In this document: piece by piece, positions 4,746 to 5,296 of the stretch
Position numbering within the stretch: the stretch's first letter is position 1
How the letters are laid out: each line of letters starts with the position of its first letter
Assembly: GCA_016207865.1 (NCBI GenBank)
Contig: JACQZD010000185.1
Span: 1 to 5,296 of the forward strand
Direction: 5' to 3'
Origin: Nitrospirota bacterium
GTDB taxonomy: Bacteria > Nitrospirota > Thermodesulfovibrionia > UBA6902 > DSMQ01
Length of the DNA: 5,296 nucleotides
Position numbers and translations under genes: made by a program
Notes under the pieces: generated by a model
Told to the model about the DNA's origin: nothing
Database searches by the model: none
The model's input: only the letters and a program-made list of their open reading frames with translations

Positions 4746-5296
4746 TCAGTAATATATAATTTTTGCATTATGCCGCAGCCTTTTGATAAGTTCTTCTTTC
4801 TTTTTTGCCTGGTAGGAAGAGGTCAGCTCACCCCTCAGTTTCTCTTTTGTCTGGACTAACGGGACCTGTCTTGATGGTTTTTTGCCTTCAACCTTAATGA
4901 TATGATACCCGTATTCAGTCGCAATCGGGCCGCTCATCTGCCCTATCTTCAATGAAAAAGCAATCTCTTCAATCTCAGGGGTAAATGAATTTTTATGAAT
5001 ATAGCCGACGTCACCCCCATTAACCTTGCTCATGTCATCGGAATGGAGCGACGCCATTTCAGCAAAATCCTTTCCTGCCTTTAACTTTGACATCACATCT
5101 TTGGCGCGCTCTTCTGCTTTTTTCCTGAAATCAACTTCCGACATATTATATTTAATAAAAATATCCCTGATGCGGACGGATTCCGGCTCATGGAATTTTT
5201 CAGTATTCTTATTGTAATAATCTTCAAGTTCCTTATCTGTGAGAACAACTTTTGTTTCTTTCTCAATAAGTTTCTCAATAATGATGTCTTTTTTTA
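4746..5296 (-). CDS. Parvulin-type peptidyl-prolyl cis-trans isomerase (PpiC/SurA family), 5' end outside window
   Basis: 182 residues are visible. The frame is open to the right edge, so the ATG at 5144 is internal: upstream codons read on without a stop, and the parvulin domain begins before it (SVRIRDIFIKYNM). The first part (KKDIIIEKLIEKE, then LTDKELEDYYYNKN) matches the helical linker that precedes the rotamase domain in SurA/PrsA-like chaperones. The parvulin domain covers roughly visible residues 40-140, with the expected order AxxVMSKLKAGKDFAEMA, S-x-D, NGGDVGYI, F-x-P-E-I-E-x-x-A-F, IGQMSGPIATEYGYHIIKV. The remaining 40 residues are a charged C-terminal helix ending in IIYY. The family speeds prolyl isomerisation and chaperones exported proteins, including outer-membrane barrels, in the periplasm; the signal peptide would lie outside the window. 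It is upstream of and co-directional with the barrel gene, so the barrel or the cytochrome is a natural client (inference). Parvulins are also frequent beside multiheme cytochrome genes. Confidence 0.93.
   Translation of the reverse strand, partial: KKDIIIEKLIEKETKVVLTDKELEDYYNKNTEKFHEPESVRIRDIFIKYNMSEVDFRKKAEERAKDVMSKLKAGKDFAEMASLHSDDMSKVNGGDVGYIHKNSFTPEIEEIAFSLKIGQMSGPIATEYGYHIIKVEGKKPSRQVPLVQTKEKLRGELTSSYQAKKKEELIKRLRHNAKIIYY

Noticed and set aside
4746..5144. PPIase as a complete 132-residue protein starting at ATG 5144
   Set aside because: The frame continues upstream without a stop and includes the first strand of the parvulin domain and the linker before it, so this ATG is internal.
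5093..5278. 61-residue minus-strand frame and a 63-residue plus-strand frame at 5026-5217
   Set aside because: Both overlap the parvulin gene, whose frame is open to the window edge and matches the family well.
1..5296. CRISPR array, tRNA, rRNA, transposase or attachment site
   Set aside because: I saw no regularly spaced repeats, no tRNA cloverleaf, no transposase-like frame and no integrase signature on either strand.

Overview
The window shows one strand-coherent locus: every gene I can support lies on the minus strand, so transcription runs from the right edge to the left. The gene set is a periplasmic parvulin, a large outer-membrane beta-barrel, a seven-heme c-type cytochrome, two small HAMP membrane proteins and an NHL propeller. 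Together with dispersed attccggacaagc-type palindromes and GTTCATC-type heptamers, it suggests a Gram-negative, cytochrome-rich anaerobe, most likely Nitrospirota or Desulfobacterota (Geobacter/Thermodesulfovibrio-like). The taxonomic guess comes from gene content and general familiarity, not from a search.

Layout in transcription order: (1) 5296-4746, the C-terminal part of a PpiC/SurA-type peptidyl-prolyl isomerase, cut at its N-terminus by the window edge. (2) 4745-4645, a short spacer with small direct and inverted repeats; a heptamer repeat supplies both the likely ribosome binding site and the GTG start of the next gene. (3) 4644-2965, a 559-residue secreted beta-barrel protein. (4) 2964-2748, a 217-base spacer with a near-perfect 24-bp palindrome (possible terminator) and a possible nine-codon leader. 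(5) 2747-2193, HAMP membrane protein A. (6) 2193-1432, a heptaheme cytochrome c joined to protein A by a TGATG stop/start overlap. (7) 1408-800, HAMP membrane protein B. (8) 790-1, an NHL-repeat beta-propeller, cut at its C-terminus by the window edge.

The four genes 2747-1 are packed tightly (1-base overlap, 23-base gap, 9-base gap) and are very probably one operon. The PPIase and barrel form an upstream pair that may share the transcript or end at the palindrome. A plausible reading is an envelope redox or electron-transfer module: the PPIase helps fold exported proteins, the barrel sits in the outer membrane, the cytochrome carries electrons in the periplasm, the propeller is a periplasmic scaffold or partner, and the two HAMP proteins, which lack any output domain, span the inner membrane on either side of the cytochrome gene. 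The protein families are read from the sequence; the joint function is inference. The HAMP-cytochrome-HAMP arrangement is the most unusual part.
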